Part shown: one piece after another, positions 17,348 through 25,976 of the stretch
Numbering within the stretch: position 1 is the first letter of the stretch
How the letters are laid out: each line of letters begins with the position of its first letter
Source of the DNA: Diaminobutyricibacter sp049994905
GTDB lineage: Bacteria; Actinomycetota; Actinomycetes; Actinomycetales; Microbacteriaceae
Length of the DNA: 64,000 nucleotides
NCBI RefSeq assembly: GCF_049994905.1
Contig: NZ_CP188258.1
Coordinates: 3,100,001 to 3,164,000 of the forward strand
Direction of reading: 5' to 3'
Program-made: the position numbers and the translations under genes
Notes under the pieces: generated by a model
Database searches by the model: none
The model's input: the letters and a program-made list of their open reading frames with translations, nothing else
Told to the model about the DNA's origin: nothing

Positions 17348-18756
17348 GCGGATGCTCCTTCGCGGAATCCGGCGTCACGCGCCAGCAGGTCGGCTTCGGT
17401 CTCGCCCCGAACGATGACGCGGGACGCCCCGTCGCGTACGGCGACGACCGGCGGCCGCCCCAGGTGGTTGTAGTTGCTGGCGAGCGACCAGCAGTATGCC
17501 CCCGTCACGGGGACGGCGAGCAGGTCGCCCGGCCGCACGTCGCCGGGAAGATAGTCGGCGTCGACGACGATGTCGCCGCTCTCGCAGTGTTTGCCCGCCA
17601 CCCGCACGAGCACAGGCGGCGCGCCGGTTACCCGGTTGGCGATGCGTGCCGAGTAGTCGGCCCCGTAGAGCGCCGGGCGCACGTTGTCACTCATGCCGCC
17701 GTCGACGCTCACGTACCGGCGCACCGCGGTGACTCCGTCGTCGGCGGCCGAGACCACCACATCCTTGGTGGTCCCGACCGTGTAGAGCGTGAGCCCCGCG
17801 GTGCCGATGATGGAGCGGCCCGGTTCGAAGGCGACGACCGGCACGGGGATGCCGAGGGTCGCGCAGCCCGCGGCCACCACATCCGCGATGCGATCGGCGA
17901 GCTCGCCGATCGGGGACGGGTCGTCGGTGGTCGTGTATGCGATGCCGAACCCGCCGCCGAGGTTGAGTTCCGGAACAGGGCCGGCCCCGAGGAGCTCGGC
18001 GTGCACGGCGAGGAGCCGCGCGGCCGACTCGGCGAACCCGTCGGAGCCGAAGATCTGCGAGCCGATGTGGCAGTGGAGGCCGACGAACTCGAGACCGGCG
18101 TTCGAGCGGATGCGCGTCACCGCATCCACTGCGTCGGAGAGCCCGATGCCGAACTTCTGGTCTTCGTGCGCCGTCGCCAGGAAGGCGTGCGTGTGCGCGT
18201 GGACGCCGCTGTTGACGCGGAGCCGCACCCGCTGCACGCGCCCGTGCCGCGCTGCCGCCTCCGCCACCCGGTCGATCTCCTGGAGGCTGTCGATCACGAT
18301 CGCCCCGACGCCGACCGACACCGCCCGGTCGATCTCGGCGAGTGATTTGTTGTTGCCGTGGAAACCCAGCCGTGCCGGGTCGACCCCCGCGGCGAGCGCG
18401 ACCGCGAGCTCTCCGCCACTGCACACGTCGATGTTGAGGCCCGCCTCGGCCATCCAGCGCGCGACCTCGATGCTCAGGAACGCCTTGCCGGCGTAATACA
18501 CCATCGCTGACGACCCGATGCGTGCGAAGGCGGAGGACAGCGCGTCCCGCACCTCGGCCGCACGCTCACGGGCGTGGCGCTCGTCGACGACGTAGAGCGG
18601 GGTTCCGTACTCTGCCGCCAGCGCGCCGACCGTGACGCCGCCCACTGTGAGCGCGCCATCCGACCGGGTGACGGTTCGCGACCAGAGGGCAGGCGAGAGC
18701 GCGTTGGCGTCGTCGGGGACGGCCAGCCAGTGCGGTGCGAGCGGATTCGAAGCCAC
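17344..18756 (-). CDS. lysA: Diaminopimelate decarboxylase
   Basis: A 470-residue PLP enzyme for the last step of lysine synthesis. The PLP lysine is in VYYAGKAFLS (about residue 90), with GLHCHIGSQIF, the glycine loop LNLGGGFGIAY and the substrate Cys region GKHCESGDIV. The GTG at 18756 follows a GAGG site. It leads a coupled operon lysA-hom-thrC-thrB, placing lysine and threonine synthesis under one promoter. Confidence 0.96.
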   Translation of the reverse strand: MASNPLAPHWLAVPDDANALSPALWSRTVTRSDGALTVGGVTVGALAAEYGTPLYVVDERHARERAAEVRDALSSAFARIGSSAMVYYAGKAFLSIEVARWMAEAGLNIDVCSGGELAVALAAGVDPARLGFHGNNKSLAEIDRAVSVGVGAIVIDSLQEIDRVAEAAARHGRVQRVRLRVNSGVHAHTHAFLATAHEDQKFGIGLSDAVDAVTRIRSNAGLEFVGLHCHIGSQIFGSDGFAESAARLLAVHAELLGAGPVPELNLGGGFGIAYTTTDDPSPIGELADRIADVVAAGCATLGIPVPVVAFEPGRSIIGTAGLTLYTVGTTKDVVVSAADDGVTAVRRYVSVDGGMSDNVRPALYGADYSARIANRVTGAPPVLVRVAGKHCESGDIVVDADYLPGDVRPGDLLAVPVTGAYCWSLASNYNHLGRPPVVAVRDGASRVIVRGETEADLLARDAGFREGASA

Positions 18757-18898
18757 GGGGAAACCTCACGGGTCGGGACGAGTGGGGGTCTCTCGGGGCG
18801 AGCGGACCCGGCTTGGTCCCTGAAGCCAATGGAGAACGTGCGCGTCAAGCGCGTGGTACCGGAATTCTAGCGAGGATCGGCGACGGCCTACGACTTCG
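18757..18898 (-). promoter_or_regulatory. Promoter region of the lysA-hom-thrC-thrB operon
   Basis: A 142-base gap. On the minus strand a TAGAAT hexamer at 18869-18864 is a good -10 candidate, giving a leader of about 100 bases. No lysine riboswitch or T-box is recognisable. Confidence 0.4.
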
Positions 18899-19705
18899 TT
18901 ACGAACAGGTGCCCTTGGTCGCGAGCGTGTCCTGCGAGAGCACGAGGTCGTGCGCCGTCAGGTGGATGGTCGCCTCACCGGGGTGCACGGTGACGTCATC
19001 GACCTGCACCCCTGCGGGGAGGTACTGCGCGACGCAGACCGAGAGCGGCTTCGAGACGACTGCGCCGAGCAGCTTCGACAGGTCGAGATTGCCTCCCCCG
19101 GCCTTCACCTCGGCCTTCGTGGGCTGCAGGTCGATCGAGTCGCCGGCGGCCGTCGGCTCCACGGTCACCGTGTAGCCGATCGGAAGGCCGAGGACCTTCG
19201 TCGTGCCGTCGTACTGGACCGTCCCATCGCCGAGCACGAGATCGCCGGTCGCGCCGGGCAGTTTGAGCAGCGAGTTGATCGACGACTGGCTGATGGTGAT
19301 CGTGCCTGCAATGTTGGAGACTGGCTTCGTCAGGTCAGCCGGCACGCCGTTCGCGACCACGGATGCGGATAGGGGGATGCCTTCGAAAGTGAGCTTGGGT
19401 GCATCCAGCGTCACCTGCTCGAACGAGCCGGACAGGTACTGCGCGATCACCGACGTTCCCCCGATGTGCGCGGTGACATCGCCCTTCACGGAATCGGGGA
19501 AGTTCTGCTCGATCTGGGCCGCGACCTGATTCTGCGCGTACGCGCGGACCAGCCCGTCGGCGACGAAGTAGACGACGACGAGCGCTACGAGGGAGATGGC
19601 GATCCAGATCGCCGCCCACATCCCGCGCCGCCGTCTGCGGGGTGGAGGCGCCGGGGCAGGCGCGGATGGGACGAGCGGTTCCGTGGGCTGGGTTGCGTCC
19701 GTCAT
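18899..19705 (-). CDS. LmeA/DUF2993 family membrane-anchored lipid-binding protein
   Basis: A 268-residue protein with a proline-rich, then arginine-rich, cytoplasmic start (PPRRRRRGM) and one membrane helix at about residues 31-52 (AAIWIAISLVALVVVYFVA). The rest is an extracytoplasmic domain with VTLDAPKLTFEGIPLSASV and QPTKAEVKAGG, matching DUF2993. The mycobacterial member LmeA binds phosphoinositides and acts in lipomannan synthesis; the role here is inferred. It starts 10 bases after argS stops, so it is probably cotranscribed with argS. Confidence 0.85.
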   Translation of the reverse strand: MTDATQPTEPLVPSAPAPAPPPRRRRRGMWAAIWIAISLVALVVVYFVADGLVRAYAQNQVAAQIEQNFPDSVKGDVTAHIGGTSVIAQYLSGSFEQVTLDAPKLTFEGIPLSASVVANGVPADLTKPVSNIAGTITISQSSINSLLKLPGATGDLVLGDGTVQYDGTTKVLGLPIGYTVTVEPTAAGDSIDLQPTKAEVKAGGGNLDLSKLLGAVVSKPLSVCVAQYLPAGVQVDDVTVHPGEATIHLTAHDLVLSQDTLATKGTCS

Positions 19706-19715
19706 CGCCTCATCC

Positions 19716-21392
19716 TCACATGCGGTCGGGTGCCGACACCCCGAGGAGGCCGAGCCCGTTGCGGATCACCTGGCCGGTGGCGTCGTTCAGCCACAGGCGG
19801 GTGCGGTGCAGGTCGGTGATGGGTTCGTCGCCCAGCGGGATCACGCGCGTCGAGTCGTACCAGCGGTGGTAGAGGCCGGCGACCTCCTCGATGTACCGCG
19901 CGACGCGGTGCGGCTCACGCAGCTCGGCGGCCAGCGCGACGACCCGGGGGAACTCCTGCAGGGCCCCGAGGAGGGCCGACTCCGTCTCGTGGGTGAGGAG
20001 CTCCGGTGCGAACGCGCTCCGGTCGACGCCCGACGTCCCCGCGTTGCGGGCGACGGAACGCGTGCGTGCGTGCGCATACTGCACGTAGAAGACCGGGTTC
20101 TCGTTGGTGCGCTTGCCCAGCAGGTCGAGGTCGATGTCGAGCTGCGAGTCGCTCGACGAGCGCACGAGCGCGTACCGGCCGGCATCCACACCGACCGCGT
20201 CGACGAGGTCGTCGAGCGTGACGATGGTGCCGGCGCGCTTGCTCATCTTCACGGGCTCGCCGTCACGGAGCAGGTTCACCATCTGGCCGATCAGGATCTG
20301 CAGGTTGACGCCGGGGGTATCGCCGAAGGCCTCGACTGCAGCCATCAGGCGCCCGACATAGCCGTGGTGGTCGGCGCCGAGCATGATCAGGTTCTGTTCG
20401 AAACCGCGCTCGCGCTTGTCCAGGTAGTAGCCGAGGTCGCCCGAGATGTATGCAGGCTCCCCGTTGCTGCGGATGATCACGCGGTCGCGGTCGTCGCCGA
20501 ACGTGGTGGTGCGGAGCCAGACGGCCCCGTCCTCCTCGAAGATGTGCCCCTGCTCCCGCAGACGCTCGATCGCCTTCTCGACCGCGCCGGACTCGTGCAG
20601 GGAGTCCTCGTGGAAGTAGACGTCGAAATCGACGCCGAAGCCGTGCAGCTTCGACTTGATCTCGCCGAACATCAGCTCGGTGCCCATCGAACGGAACACT
20701 TCCTGCTGCTGCTCCCTCGGCAGGCTCGCGATGTCGCCGTCGAAGCGTTCGACGACCTGCTGCGCGATGTCGCCGATGTACGCGCCGCCGTAGCCGTCGT
20801 CGGGAGTGGGCTCACCCAGATAGGCGGCGAGCAGGCTGCGGGCGAAACGGTCGATCTGCGAGCCGTGATCGTTGAAGTAGTACTCCCGGGTCACCTCCGC
20901 ACCCTCGGCCGCGAGGATGCGCGCCAGGCTGTCGCCGACCGCGGCCCAGCGCACGCCGCCCATGTGGATCGGGCCCGTCGGGTTCGCCGAGACGAACTCG
21001 AGGTTGATAGGGATGCCCGCATAGAGCGAACCGTTGCCGAATCGGTCGCCCTCGTCGACGATGGTCTTCGCGAGCTGTCCGGCGGCCGCCGCGTCGAGGC
21101 GGAAGTTGATGAACCCGGGCCCGGCCACCTCGGCCGACGCGACACCGTCGATCGAGGATGCGGCGTCGGCGATCTCCGACGCGAGCTCGCGCGGGTTGAC
21201 GCCCAGCGGCTTCGCCAGCCGCATCGCGACATTCGTGGCCCAGTCGCCGTGCTCGCGGTTCTTGGGGCGCTCGAGGGGGACGTCCGCAATGGTCAGGACG
21301 ACCGGCGCGGCGTCGGGTTCAGCCGCGCGTCGCCGGTCGACGATCGGGGTCACGATGTCGAGCAGGGCGGCAGAGAGGTCGGCTGGAGTCAC
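19716..21392 (-). CDS. argS: Arginyl-tRNA synthetase
   Basis: A 558-residue class I synthetase. The HIGH-type motif appears as [13 protein letters not shown] (about residues 132-144) and the KMSKS loop as [14 protein letters not shown]. The C-terminal anticodon-binding domain is full length, ending [13 protein letters not shown]. The GTG at 21392 is chosen by homology to the family N-terminus; the frame is open upstream. No ribosome-binding site precedes it, but a TAGAAT hexamer lies 8 bases upstream, so the mRNA may be leaderless. It begins the minus-strand run of argS, lmeA and lysA. Confidence 0.96.
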   Translation of the reverse strand: MTPADLSAALLDIVTPIVDRRRAAEPDAAPVVLTIADVPLERPKNREHGDWATNVAMRLAKPLGVNPRELASEIADAASSIDGVASAEVAGPGFINFRLDAAAAGQLAKTIVDEGDRFGNGSLYAGIPINLEFVSANPTGPIHMGGVRWAAVGDSLARILAAEGAEVTREYYFNDHGSQIDRFARSLLAAYLGEPTPDDGYGGAYIGDIAQQVVERFDGDIASLPREQQQEVFRSMGTELMFGEIKSKLHGFGVDFDVYFHEDSLHESGAVEKAIERLREQGHIFEEDGAVWLRTTTFGDDRDRVIIRSNGEPAYISGDLGYYLDKRERGFEQNLIMLGADHHGYVGRLMAAVEAFGDTPGVNLQILIGQMVNLLRDGEPVKMSKRAGTIVTLDDLVDAVGVDAGRYALVRSSSDSQLDIDLDLLGKRTNENPVFYVQYAHARTRSVARNAGTSGVDRSAFAPELLTHETESALLGALQEFPRVVALAAELREPHRVARYIEEVAGLYHRWYDSTRVIPLGDEPITDLHRTRLWLNDATGQVIRNGLGLLGVSAPDRM

Positions 21393-21400
21393 AGCGAACA

Positions 21401-21406
21401 ATTCTA
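21401..21406 (-). promoter_or_regulatory. Candidate -10 box of argS (leaderless)
   Basis: TAGAAT on the minus strand, 8 bases before the GTG start. A transcript would begin at or next to the start codon. No ribosome-binding site is present. Confidence 0.45.
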
Positions 21407-21573
21407 CCGGGCGGGGCCTGAGGGCCGGGCGAGAGTCCGTCGCATCGATTCCGCAACGAAGCCGGGGCGTGGCGGGTACCACCCATCCGGGCTTGATAAG
21501 GTCGCGATGCGCGCGACGGTGCGCGACTCACCAGACATTCCGCACACCCGCATCGCACACAAGGACCCCCGAC

Positions 21574-22203
21574 ATGGTTCAACCGACCCGTAACCGATTC
21601 GCAGGCTTCGCGCGCGCGGGCGCCGTCGTCGCAGTCGTGGCCGGCACGATCGCCCTCAGCGGCTGCGCCGGCGACGCCAAGCCGGCGCCCACCGCAACGC
21701 ACGCCGCGTCATCGACACCCTCGGCGGCACCCAGCACTCCGACGCCGACACCGACGCCGTCCGATCCCCCGACGCCGGTGGCCCTCAGCTGCGACCAGAT
21801 CGTCACGGCCGACCAGATGTACGCGTACAACCCCAACTTCGGCGCCGACCCCGGGTACACGCCCACGGCCGGGTCGCTCGAAGCGTCGGTCGTGACAGAC
21901 AAGGGCGTCGCCTGCGGATGGCTGAACCAGACCAGCAACGATGTGATCGAGATCGCCGTGGCCAAGCCGCCGGCGAGCGACCTCGACGGGCTGAAGAACA
22001 GCGCGATCACCACCAGCCAGCCCGTGCCCACCTACGGTGTGCCGCCGCAGGTCGAAGGCTATTTCGCGCTGCGCGGCGGCAAAGGCGAGGTGCAGATCTT
22101 CACTGGTGCGTACTGGGTGGTGGCGAATTCGCCCGCATTCCAGGAGCCCGGCGACGCCGCTCCGCTGATGCAGAACGTGCTGGACAACCTGCCGAAGCAG
22201 TGA
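21574..22203 (+). CDS. Putative lipoprotein, unknown function
   Basis: A 209-residue secreted protein. The signal peptide ends in a lipobox-like ALSGC at about residues 28-32, so Cys32 would be lipidated and anchored to the membrane. It is followed by a Ser/Thr/Pro-rich linker (about residues 40-67, TPTPTPTPSDPPTP) and a globular domain starting at ALSCDQIV with a second Cys in GVACGWLNQ, which may form a disulfide. The overall plan (linker, CDQ/CDxL, CxW, short C-terminal domain) resembles the three lipoproteins at 44904-47997. ATG at 21574 chosen for the signal peptide. Function unknown. Confidence 0.8.
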   Translation: MVQPTRNRFAGFARAGAVVAVVAGTIALSGCAGDAKPAPTATHAASSTPSAAPSTPTPTPTPSDPPTPVALSCDQIVTADQMYAYNPNFGADPGYTPTAGSLEASVVTDKGVACGWLNQTSNDVIEIAVAKPPASDLDGLKNSAITTSQPVPTYGVPPQVEGYFALRGGKGEVQIFTGAYWVVANSPAFQEPGDAAPLMQNVLDNLPKQ

Positions 22204-22228
22204 TGCTAACCTAGGTTTCGCACTCCTG

Positions 22229-22301
22229 GCCCCCATAGCTCAGGGGATAGAGCGTCTGCCTCCGGAGCAGAAGGCCGTAGGTTCAAATCCTACTGGGGGC
22301 A
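22229..22301 (+). tRNA. tRNA-Arg (anticodon CCG)
   Basis: A complete 73-base cloverleaf. The acceptor stem GCCCCCA (22229-22235) pairs with TGGGGGC (22294-22300), the T-arm is GTAGGTTCAAATCCTAC, and the anticodon loop CTCCGGA places CCG at 22262-22264, reading CGG. CCA is not encoded. A T-run (CTTTTTC) directly follows and probably terminates it. Confidence 0.97.
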
Positions 22302-22306
22302 CTTTT

Positions 22307-23149
22307 TCACGCGACGGGGTTCGCTGGGTTCTTGCCCCATTCGGCCCAGCCGCCGTCGTACACCCTCACGCCCGTGCGGCCCAGCAGGCAGGTGAGCACG
22401 AACCATGCCGTCGACCCGCGGCCGCCCACGGTGCAGTAGGTGATCATCCGCGCAGGTTCCACCCCGTCGAGGGCGAACACCTCCGCGAGCTCATCCGCGC
22501 CGCGGTAGCGCCCCGCCTCATCGAACACCCCGTCGAGCGTGACGTTCGTCGCAGACGGGATATGGCCGGCGCGTCCGCCCTCTTCCATGCCGCCCGACGG
22601 CCAGAACTGCTCGCCGTCGAACTCGGGGCGGGTGCGCATGTCGATGATCCTGGTCTCCGGGTCGTCGATCGACGCAGCGACGTCGGCCTGCGACGCCCGG
22701 ATGCCCGGATCCGGCGCGGGCAGCGGATAATCGGTGGGCTCTGGGGTCGCCGCATCCGTCGTCCACGGGAGTCCGGCATCCTGCCAGGTGTCACGCGAGC
22801 TGTCGAGGATGCGCACGTCGGCGTGCCGGTAGACCTTCATCATCCAGAACGCGAGGGCGGGCGCGTAGCCGTAGAAGACGACGGTGGTGTCGGGCGTCAG
22901 GCCCGAACGGCCGAACAGGCTCGCGATGGCTGTCTCGTCGACCAGGCCGTAGTCGGGCTTCCTGAAGTCCTGGTAGACGTTCCAGAGCTGCGCACCAGGA
23001 AGGTGCCCCGCCCGGTAGTTCCTGGCGTTCACGTCGACTTCGATCACCTGAACGGACGGATCGTCGAGCCTGCCCGCAAGCCATTCGGGCGACACGAGCA
23101 CCTCCGTCCGTGTCATCGCGCTGTTCTCGCTCGCTGTTGCCTGCGACAT
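22307..23149 (-). CDS. Thiosulfate/3-mercaptopyruvate sulfurtransferase (two rhodanese domains)
   Basis: A 280-residue enzyme that moves sulfane sulfur to cyanide or thiols. The inactive N-terminal rhodanese domain spans about residues 10-140 (VQVIEVDVNARNYRAGHLPGA), the active one about 155-275 with RIIDMRTRPEFDGE and the catalytic cysteine in YCTVGGRGSTA. The CTVGGRGS loop suggests thiosulfate rather than mercaptopyruvate preference, but this is not certain. It ends beside the tRNA. A DUF1059 gene lies 18 bases upstream on the same strand, so they are probably cotranscribed. Confidence 0.92.
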   Translation of the reverse strand: MSQATASENSAMTRTEVLVSPEWLAGRLDDPSVQVIEVDVNARNYRAGHLPGAQLWNVYQDFRKPDYGLVDETAIASLFGRSGLTPDTTVVFYGYAPALAFWMMKVYRHADVRILDSSRDTWQDAGLPWTTDAATPEPTDYPLPAPDPGIRASQADVAASIDDPETRIIDMRTRPEFDGEQFWPSGGMEEGGRAGHIPSATNVTLDGVFDEAGRYRGADELAEVFALDGVEPARMITYCTVGGRGSTAWFVLTCLLGRTGVRVYDGGWAEWGKNPANPVA

Positions 23150-23167
23150 CGTGGCCTCCCGTTTCGA

Positions 23168-23326
23168 CTACTCCAACTGGATCCAGCTGAGCAGGTCCTC
23201 CTGCTCCACTGATTCGTACAGGGCGGGATGATCGGTCTTCATGTGCGCGCGGATGGCCGAAATCACCTCGGCGTCACTGTCGCCCCTGGCGATGTAGCCG
23301 CATTCGCAGCGGATGATCCTGGACAT
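23168..23326 (-). CDS. DUF1059 family small protein
   Basis: A 52-residue protein starting at the ATG at 23326, with a strong GAGGAGG upstream. It has two early cysteines (RCECGYIARG) and a His near the middle (AIRAHMKTDHP), which together fit a small zinc-binding fold typical of DUF1059. The frame is open upstream but those residues shadow the divergent regulator. It precedes the rhodanese gene and faces a SARP-like regulator across 49 bases. Function unknown. Confidence 0.85.
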   Translation of the reverse strand: MSRIIRCECGYIARGDSDAEVISAIRAHMKTDHPALYESVEQEDLLSWIQLE

Positions 23327-23375
23327 CTCGTCCTCCTCTGTAGGTGTACTCGGGGACTGTTGACAGAATGTTGGC

Positions 23376-24134
23376 ATGACATTGGCGTCGCGTACACCGA
23401 CGCGGATCCAGCTGTGCGGCACGACGATCGTCGAGGCCGGCGGCGAGCGGCTCGAGGGCCGCCTTCCGGGCCGGCAGGGGCGCATCCTCTTCGCCTACCT
23501 GGTGCTGAACCGCGACCGGCCGTCGAGCCGGCCGGAGCTCGCTGAGGCCGTGTGGCCGGGCCAGGGCGGCGCCGCATCCGAGACGGGACTCACGCCCCTG
23601 ATCTCGAAACTCCGGCGGATGCTCGGTGCCGACCGCATCGACGGGCACGCCACCGTCCGGCTGGTTCTCGACGCGGACACCCGCGTGGATGTCGAGGACG
23701 CCGTTCGCGCCGCGCATCGCGCCGAATCCCAGCTCGCACTGGGGAATTACGCGGGCGCCTGGGCACCGTCCCTCGCCTCGCTGTTCGTCTCGGAGCGCGA
23801 GTTCCTGGCGGGCGAGAAGAACCTGTGGGTGGACGAGCAGCGCCGGTTCATGGCGGGCGTGCGTACACGCGCCCTCGAAGCGTATGCCGCAGCGTGCGCG
23901 GGCATGGGCGGCACCGAACTGCCGGCCGCCGTTCGCGCCTCACGTGAGCTCGTCCGCCTCGCACCGCTGCGTGAAAGCGGCTACCAGCTGCTGATGCGCG
24001 CCTTGCGCGACGAGGGCAATCCCGCGGAGGCGCTCACGGTCTACTCCGAGCTCCGTGCTGTCCTCCGCGACGAGCTCGGTATCTCCCCCAGCCCGGCCAG
24101 CCAGGCGATGTACGACGAGCTCATCCGCGGCTGA
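23376..24134 (+). CDS. SARP-like transcriptional regulator (winged helix plus BTAD domain)
   Basis: A 252-residue protein. Residues about 10-95 form an OmpR-type winged helix (LPGRQGRILFAYLVLNRDRPSSR, TGLTPLISKLRRMLG). Residues about 100-250 are a bacterial transcriptional activator domain with helical repeats (LVRLAPLRESGYQLLMRAL, EALTVYSELRAVLRDELGISPSP). SARPs usually activate secondary metabolism, but no such cluster is nearby. The divergent DUF1059/rhodanese pair, only 49 bases away, is the likely target. Target assignment is inference. Confidence 0.9.
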   Translation: MTLASRTPTRIQLCGTTIVEAGGERLEGRLPGRQGRILFAYLVLNRDRPSSRPELAEAVWPGQGGAASETGLTPLISKLRRMLGADRIDGHATVRLVLDADTRVDVEDAVRAAHRAESQLALGNYAGAWAPSLASLFVSEREFLAGEKNLWVDEQRRFMAGVRTRALEAYAAACAGMGGTELPAAVRASRELVRLAPLRESGYQLLMRALRDEGNPAEALTVYSELRAVLRDELGISPSPASQAMYDELIRG

Positions 24135-24152
24135 GCACACGACGGGCGACGG

Positions 24153-24923
24153 CTAGCGCGGGAGCGGCGGGAAGTCCGCGTCGGGCAGCCGATCACCACG
24201 CGCCAGTGCGAGCCCGTCGGTCACCGGATGCTCACCACCGCTGAACGTCAGGTCGCGGTCGACGTAGATGTTGACGTGTGCCCAGCGGAACTCGTCGGTG
24301 TCGTTGGCGTTGGCCGTGTGCGGTGTATACCCGTTGTGGAATGTGACGTCGCCCGCCCGCAGGGGGATCGTGACCCGCTCTTCCCAGATGAGGTCGGGGG
24401 CAGCGGTGAAGAGGTCCGTTCCTCCCGTGAGTTCGATCGCGCGGATGTCGTGGCGGTCCTGCTGGCCCGGGATGAACGTCATGCACCCGCGCTCGACGGT
24501 GACGTCGGTGAGCGCGATCCACGCCGAGAGGCTGTGCCGCGAGTTCTCGTGGGGCCAGTAGGGAGCATCCTGGTGGTATTCGGTCTTCGCTCCGTTGTGC
24601 GGGGCTTTGACCAGCAGCTGGTCGTGCCAGAGCCGCACCGGCACCCCGGACAGCTCCTTCGCGATCGAGGCGAGGTCGGCGTTGAACGTCAGCTCGCGCA
24701 GCACGTCGTCGGTCTTCCAGACCTGGATGATCTGGCGGAAGATCCTGCCCGCATAGGCGAGTCCGGTGTCGGCGTCGTATCGTCGGGAGGCGGCCTCGCG
24801 GTAGCGGGCCACCTCGTCACCGGTGAGCACCGACGGAATATGGGCGAACCCGTTGCGGCGATAGGACGATACGAGGTCGTCGTCGATCCTGAACGGAGTC
24901 GAGACGAGGTCGGCACTGGCCAT
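24153..24923 (-). CDS. Phytanoyl-CoA dioxygenase (PhyH) family protein
   Basis: A 256-residue Fe(II)/2-oxoglutarate oxygenase. Metal ligands fit HQDAPYW (HxD, about residue 125) and the distal His in YTPHTAN; a downstream Arg (EFRWAH) would bind 2-oxoglutarate. PhyH members hydroxylate lipids or small metabolites such as ectoine. ATG at 24923 is chosen because a GAAAGG site precedes it; the frame runs upstream into the divergent gene. It faces an AraC regulator over 120 bases, which probably controls it. Substrate unknown. Confidence 0.87.
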   Translation of the reverse strand: MASADLVSTPFRIDDDLVSSYRRNGFAHIPSVLTGDEVARYREAASRRYDADTGLAYAGRIFRQIIQVWKTDDVLRELTFNADLASIAKELSGVPVRLWHDQLLVKAPHNGAKTEYHQDAPYWPHENSRHSLSAWIALTDVTVERGCMTFIPGQQDRHDIRAIELTGGTDLFTAAPDLIWEERVTIPLRAGDVTFHNGYTPHTANANDTDEFRWAHVNIYVDRDLTFSGGEHPVTDGLALARGDRLPDADFPPLPR

Positions 24924-25043
24924 GATTCGAGCCTTTCGGTAGTCAGGGGCGGCGGATGCGCACACTCCATTCTTCATCGCCGACACGCGCTCACGTAGTA
25001 CGATGCGACCCAGAACTAGCACGATCCTGCTATTGGAGCTCTC
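24924..25043. promoter_or_regulatory. Divergent promoter region of PhyH gene and AraC regulator
   Basis: A 120-base gap between two divergent starts. It should hold both promoters and the AraC-type binding site. I could not pick out a convincing operator repeat. Confidence 0.35.
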
Positions 25044-25904
25044 GTGGACCTGTACCGCCGTCGCGACATCTTCGTCGCGCCCGACGAGGAAGTGGGCGCC
25101 GCGCGCATCGAGGTCGGGGGCGACGTCGCCGAGCACACGCACGACTTCATCGAAATCGCCTTCGTGCTTCAGGGGCAGGCGCTCCACCGCTCAGCGACGG
25201 GGTCGGCGACCATCGGGCGGGCATCCGTCGCCCTTGTGCGCCCCGGCAGCTGGCACGCCTATGAGCGCCTCCAGGCGCTGACCGTCGTCAACCTCTATAT
25301 CGCGCCGGACCTGCTGCACCGAGAGCTGTCGTGGATCCTCGACTATCCTGCGCTGGCCTCCGCCCTGTTGCGCGGGGGTGCGTCGACGGGGTCGATCTCC
25401 GAGGAGGCCCTCGAACGCGCATCCGTCTGGCTTCTGCAGCTCGAGACGCAGCCTCCTCCCCGTCGTCGCCCGAGCCTTCTCGGCCTCACCGCGTGCATCC
25501 TCGCCGAACTGGTGGATGCGCGCCTCACCGGCGCTCCGGCCGTAGCGCGGGCATCCTCATCGTTCGTCCGCCGGGCCATGGCGCTGCTCGCCGACGATCC
25601 TTCGCGTCCGTGGACCGTCGAGGCGCTTGCGGCCGAGACGAGGATCTCGGCCCCGCACCTGCACCGCTCGTTCCGGAGCCAGGTCGGGATGCCGCCGATG
25701 GCCTGGCTCGACCAGGTGCGTGGCGAATCGGCGGCGCGACTCCTTGTGCAGACCGACCTGCCGGTGTCGGAGATCGGGCGTGCCGTCGGCTGGTCCGACC
25801 CCAATTACGCCAGCCGCCGGTTCCGTGCTCTCTACGCCGCTACCCCGACCGAATACCGTCAGCGGTTCCGCACGCAGGCCGACGGAGGAGGCGCCGGCAA
25901 CTGA
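25044..25904 (+). CDS. AraC family transcriptional regulator
   Basis: A 286-residue regulator. Residues about 1-100 form a cupin-type ligand domain (VAEHTHDFIEIAFVLQGQALH, VRPGSWHAYERL). Residues about 190-280 carry the two AraC helix-turn-helix units (WTVEALAAETRISAPHLHRSF and SEIGRAVGWSDPNYASRRFR, with the final PTEYRQRF). The start is a GTG at 25044. It probably senses a small sugar or metabolite and regulates the divergent PhyH gene. Confidence 0.92.
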   Translation: MDLYRRRDIFVAPDEEVGAARIEVGGDVAEHTHDFIEIAFVLQGQALHRSATGSATIGRASVALVRPGSWHAYERLQALTVVNLYIAPDLLHRELSWILDYPALASALLRGGASTGSISEEALERASVWLLQLETQPPPRRRPSLLGLTACILAELVDARLTGAPAVARASSSFVRRAMALLADDPSRPWTVEALAAETRISAPHLHRSFRSQVGMPPMAWLDQVRGESAARLLVQTDLPVSEIGRAVGWSDPNYASRRFRALYAATPTEYRQRFRTQADGGGAGN

Positions 25905-25976
25905 GGCGAGCGTCACGGGTCGGGACCGGGCTACGCTGAACCGGTACAGGGGACGGGCACAGAGGGAGTGGGACGC

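Noticed and set aside
19596..21593. 665-codon plus-strand frame opposite argS
   Set aside because: Antisense shadow; argS on the minus strand carries HIGH-like and KMSKS motifs.
22229..22320. Integration site of a mobile element at tRNA-Arg
   Set aside because: No integrase, no direct repeat of the tRNA 3' end was seen downstream, and neighbours are ordinary chromosomal genes.
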